From Perognathus longimembris pacificus (lineage: Eukaryota; Chordata; Mammalia; Rodentia; Heteromyidae), in NCBI RefSeq assembly GCF_023159225.1, contig NC_063173.1, forward strand, positions 8,346,852 through 8,410,851: DNA of 64,000 nucleotides, read 5' to 3'. The stretch's first letter is position 1, and every line of letters begins with the position of its first letter. The translations under genes and the position numbers were made by a program. The notes beneath the pieces are model-generated. The model was given only the letters and a program-made list of their open reading frames with translations. It was not told the DNA's origin and did not search any database. Below, one piece after another: positions 63,450-64,000 of this stretch.

Positions 63450-63988
63450 TGAGGTGCCAGACTTTGAAGTCAGGCCCCACCACGTGAACCCCATTTTAGA
63501 ATCGAACCCTGAGCCAATCAGATTTGTACCTGTGTTCTAATCTCGCTTGCACAGCTGATTGTTTGTTTTTTGTTTTTTTTTTTTGGCCAGTCCTGGGACT
63601 TGGACTCAGGGCCTGAGCACTGTCCCTGGCTTCTTTTTGCTCAAGGCTAGCACTCTGCCACTTGAGCCACAGCACCACTTCTGGCCATTTTCTGTACATG
63701 TGGTGCTGGGGAATTGAACCCAGGGCCTCATGTATACGAGGCAAGCACTCTTGCCACTAGGCCATATCCCCAGCCCCGTGCACAGCTGATTGTTGTAACC
63801 TTGTTCTTTGCCTTTATAAGCCCTGTGTAATCACAGCTCGGGGCTCCCTCCTAACCTCCGCTGTGTCGGTGGGTAGGACGAGGCCCGAGTTGGCAGCTCG
63901 TTAAATAAAGTCTTGCCTTGCTTTTGCATTTCGGAGTGTCTGAATCTCGGTGGTCTTCTTGGGGGTGGTCTTGCAACTTGGCACAACA
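63450..63988 (+). repeat. 3' LTR (308 bp plus a SINE insertion)
   Basis: It starts TGAGGTGCC and ends CACAACA. Removing the SINE and one duplication copy (231 bp) leaves exactly 308 bp, the 5' LTR length. Promoter and AATAAA motifs remain. Its U3 is split by the SINE between the CCAAT and TATA-like boxes. Confidence 0.95.
63564..63778 (-). mobile_element. IDL-Geo SINE inside the 3' LTR, antisense
   Basis: GGCCAGTCCTGGGACTTGGA to ATCCCCAGCCCC, with a 16-bp duplication TGCACAGCTGATTGTT at 63548-63563 and 63779-63794. The 5' LTR has no such insertion, so the SINE landed after the provirus integrated. Confidence 0.97.
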
Positions 63989-64000
63989 CTGGTACTTATA

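Larger units (their letters stand above)
60110..63988 (+). mobile_element. Class I (gammaretrovirus-like) endogenous provirus, non-autonomous
   Basis: The element has two LTRs, PBS, splice donor, gag-start remnant, integrase remnant and polypurine tract in retroviral order. It is flanked by the 4-bp duplication CTGG (60106-60109 and 63989-63992), the size typical of gammaretroviruses. Gammaretroviral likeness rests on the tRNA-Pro-like PBS, the matrix start and the integrase end. The internal part is only about 3 kb against about 8 kb for a complete virus: most of gag, protease, reverse transcriptase and recognisable env are absent. The proviral genes are broken by deletions, frameshifts and stops, so it encodes no complete viral protein. 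The retained cis elements suggest it may once have been mobilised in trans, like mouse VL30 (inference). LTR divergence is about 1%, so the insertion is fairly recent on an evolutionary scale. Confidence 0.93.

Overview
The window is ordinary mammalian chromosomal DNA, almost certainly from a rodent of the superfamily Geomyoidea (kangaroo rats, pocket mice, pocket gophers). The main clue is about 22 copies of a two-part SINE. Its left half is an ID-like monomer derived from tRNA-Ala and its right half is the Geo monomer. This is the IDL-Geo family, described as restricted to Geomyoidea. About as many copies of a second composite SINE (a 7SL-derived B1-like head joined to the same Geo tail), stand-alone B1 and ID monomers, rodent-type MaLR LTRs, MIR, L2 and hAT relics complete the picture. 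No complete protein-coding gene was found, and most open reading frames are translations of SINEs or simple repeats. The species cannot be fixed from the sequence alone.

Layout. 1-9.5 kb: MaLR LTR pieces, MIR, SINEs, L1 3' debris and a GC-rich patch near 8 kb. 9.6-12.1 kb: an intronless, stop-ridden copy of the F-actin capping protein alpha-1 mRNA (CAPZA1) on the minus strand, with its long 3' UTR split by a SINE. 12-34 kb: SINE-dense intergenic or intronic DNA, including a SINE pile-up at 18.3-20 kb and several microsatellites. 34-37 kb: a CpG-rich patch of unknown origin (34.96-35.25 kb) and one exon-like open segment with good splice-site context on the minus strand (36334-36456). 37-60 kb: more SINEs, nested insertions, unique sequence that may be conserved noncoding DNA, old DNA transposons, polypurine arrays and a tailless 39-bp SINE fragment with perfect flanking duplications.

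60.1-64.0 kb: an almost complete class I (gammaretrovirus-like) endogenous provirus. It has two 308-bp LTRs differing at 3 positions, a 4-bp target duplication (CTGG), a tRNA-Pro-like primer binding site, a splice donor, a leader with five tandem repeat cores, two matrix-start modules (only one with an ATG), a damaged integrase end and an intact polypurine tract. Most of gag, nearly all of pol, and any recognisable env are missing. This resembles a non-autonomous, VL30-style element that kept its cis signals and lost its genes. Its 3' LTR was later hit by an IDL-Geo SINE with a 16-bp duplication.

The most interesting observations are the tRNA-like fold of the Geo monomer with an extended central hairpin, the tailless SINE fragment at 55.1 kb, the structure of the provirus and the exon candidate at 36.4 kb.
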